Source of the DNA: Candidatus Zixiibacteriota bacterium
Lineage (GTDB): Bacteria > SM23-81
NCBI GenBank assembly: GCA_030628225.1
Contig: DAOVRJ010000130.1
Coordinates: forward strand, 1-6,939
DNA: 6,939 nucleotides
Direction: 5' to 3'
Position 1 is the first letter of the stretch. Every line of letters starts with the position of its first letter. The position numbers were made by a program, and so were the translations under genes. The notes below the pieces were generated by a model. That model searched no databases. It had not been told where the DNA came from and saw only the letters and a program-made list of their open reading frames with translations. This document shows positions 6,014 to 6,939 of the stretch, piece after piece.

Positions 6014-6139
6014 TATAGTTTTGAGAGCATCTTGAACTCGGAGCTGGGAACTCGGAGTTCGGAGTGCCACCCCCCATCCCCCTTTTCTTCTAATTGTGGT
6101 TTTTTTTGCTCCGAGTTCCGAGTTCCGAACTCCGCGCTT
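6011..6139. repeat. Composite intergenic repeat, copy B
   Basis: It starts with the 17-bp block GATTATAGTTTTGAGAG (6011-6027), identical to copy A. A left arm at 6040-6065 follows and pairs with 6108-6133 at 21 of 26 positions. The loop runs from C-rich (about 6066-6083) to T-rich (about 6100-6107), the same order as in copy A. The right arm ends in AACTCCGCGCTT, close to the AACTCCGCGCTC of copy A. The block separates the lipoprotein gene from the nitroreductase gene and would form a long hairpin in RNA. An open frame crossing it consists of repeat sequence and is not a credible gene. Confidence 0.75.
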
Positions 6140-6210
6140 GGTGGGGTTGGGTTGGGAGGTGGAAGTGTCCCCCTCCTGAAATACAGAATATCTGACAAGG
6201 AGATCTGTGG

Positions 6211-6939
6211 ATGGAAAATCCCTCTTTGGAACAATATCGCCAATTCCTCAAAGAAAACGTGCGTCTGACCATCGATTTTTCGCAGACGGATCAAAGCAAG
6301 GGCCTGCCACCACCACCCATCGAAAAACCCTTCCCCCCGGACGGCAAACGGATCGACCTGGTCGCCAAGCACGAGTGGAAACAGATCGCCGGCGTCGATC
6401 TCACATCCGCCATCAACAACCGCATAAGTCACAGACGATTTCGGTCCCAACCGCTGACGCTGGAAGAACTTTCCTTTCTGCTCTGGGCCACGCAGGGCAT
6501 ACGGCAGAGAGTAAATGAAACAACGGCCCGCCGGACGGTACCCTCTGCGGGCTGCCGCCATGCTCTGGAGACATACCTGTGCATTCTGAATGTGGCGGAA
6601 CTGGAACCGGGAATCTACCGCTATCTGCCCCTGGAACACCAGCTTCTTTTTGAATTCAGCGAACAGGAGCTGTCGGATAAGATCGTGACGGCAGCCCTGG
6701 GACAAATTTTCACGGGCAAAGCTGCCCTTGTTTTTGTCTGGACGGCCGTACCGTATCGCATGGAATGGCGGTATGACCTCGCCGCCCACAAGGCCATCTT
6801 GCTGGACGCCGGACATGTGTGCCAGAACCTCTATTTAGCCTGTGCCGCCATCGACGCGGGCACCTGTGCCATCGCCGCCTATCATCAGGAGCTCACGGAT
6901 CAACTGTTGAGAATTGACGGTCAGGATGAATTCACCATC
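6211..6939 (+). CDS. SagB/ThcOx family nitroreductase-like oxidoreductase, 3' end beyond window
   Basis: 243 residues are visible with no stop, so the gene continues past the window edge. AAGGAG at 6197-6202, eight bases before the ATG, strongly supports the start. After a proline-rich leader (residues 30-43) come signatures of the FMN-dependent SagB/ThcOx branch of nitroreductases. These are INNRISHRRFRSQPLTLEEL (68-87, basic residues likely contacting FMN phosphate), LSFLLWATQGIR (88-99), PSAGCRHALETYLCILNV (111-128), GIYRYLPLEH (134-143), VFVWTAVPYRMEWRY (175-189) and LDAGHVCQNLYLAC (198-211). SagB-type enzymes oxidise azolines to azoles in peptide toxins, but many bacterial members stand alone with no known substrate. 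No cyclodehydratase or precursor peptide is visible here, so a role in peptide modification is unsupported. A 267-residue frame on the other strand is its shadow. Confidence 0.92.
   Translation, partial: MENPSLEQYRQFLKENVRLTIDFSQTDQSKGLPPPPIEKPFPPDGKRIDLVAKHEWKQIAGVDLTSAINNRISHRRFRSQPLTLEELSFLLWATQGIRQRVNETTARRTVPSAGCRHALETYLCILNVAELEPGIYRYLPLEHQLLFEFSEQELSDKIVTAALGQIFTGKAALVFVWTAVPYRMEWRYDLAAHKAILLDAGHVCQNLYLACAAIDAGTCAIAAYHQELTDQLLRIDGQDEFTI

Noticed and set aside
5909-6268. 119-codon open frame on the + strand crossing repeat copy B
   Set aside because: It overlaps the end of the lipoprotein gene and the start of the SagB-like gene, and its middle is repeat sequence.
6013-6816. 267-codon open frame on the - strand
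   Set aside because: It is antisense to the well-supported SagB/ThcOx-type gene, and its end lies in the repeat; it has no recognisable domain.

Overview
The window carries seven protein-coding genes, all on the + strand, plus unusually repeat-rich gaps between them. No tRNA, rRNA, CRISPR array or intact transposase is visible. The gene set suggests a free-living, Gram-negative environmental bacterium: a DUF2061 membrane protein, a COG1237-type metallo-beta-lactamase-fold hydrolase, a secreted beta-helix protein, a DUF6498 membrane protein, a PhzF-family enzyme, a lipoprotein and a SagB/ThcOx-type nitroreductase. Gaps filled with degenerate runs such as CTGGATACTGGAT, GAACTCGGAG and CCCTAACCCCTGA resemble those of Desulfobacterota (Deltaproteobacteria) and related candidate phyla. 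That placement is inference, not proof.

Layout. Positions 1-250 hold a tandemly duplicated segment of about 131 bp. It includes a possible gene tail and telomere-like C-rich and G-rich runs able to form quadruplexes. 326-622 encodes a small DUF2061 membrane protein. 623-797 is a gap in which I see nothing convincing. 798-1637 encodes the metallo-hydrolase, visibly more A/T-rich than the genes downstream. 1638-2109 has no gene but contains a composite repeat (copy A) and two further CTGGAT blocks. 2110-3342 encodes an exported right-handed beta-helix protein and ends at a good intrinsic terminator. After an A/T-rich spacer, 3518-4156 encodes a DUF6498 membrane protein, and 4254-5141 a PhzF-like isomerase/epimerase. 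5353-5949 encodes a lipoprotein of unknown role. 5950-6210 carries copy B of the composite repeat. 6211 to the window end encodes the first 243 residues of a SagB/ThcOx-family oxidoreductase, which runs off the edge.

How the genes work together. I see no strong evidence for one pathway. The genes share a strand, but gaps of roughly 100-470 bp, a terminator and repeat blocks separate them, so most are probably independent units. The closest pair, DUF6498 and PhzF (97 bp apart), might be co-transcribed. The most notable non-gene signal is the composite repeat. Its two copies begin at or within a few bases of the stop codons of two unrelated genes and share the same internal order: CTGGAT-type units, a 17-bp identical block, then long inverted arms around a C-rich/T-rich loop. 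No clear new multigene system is present.
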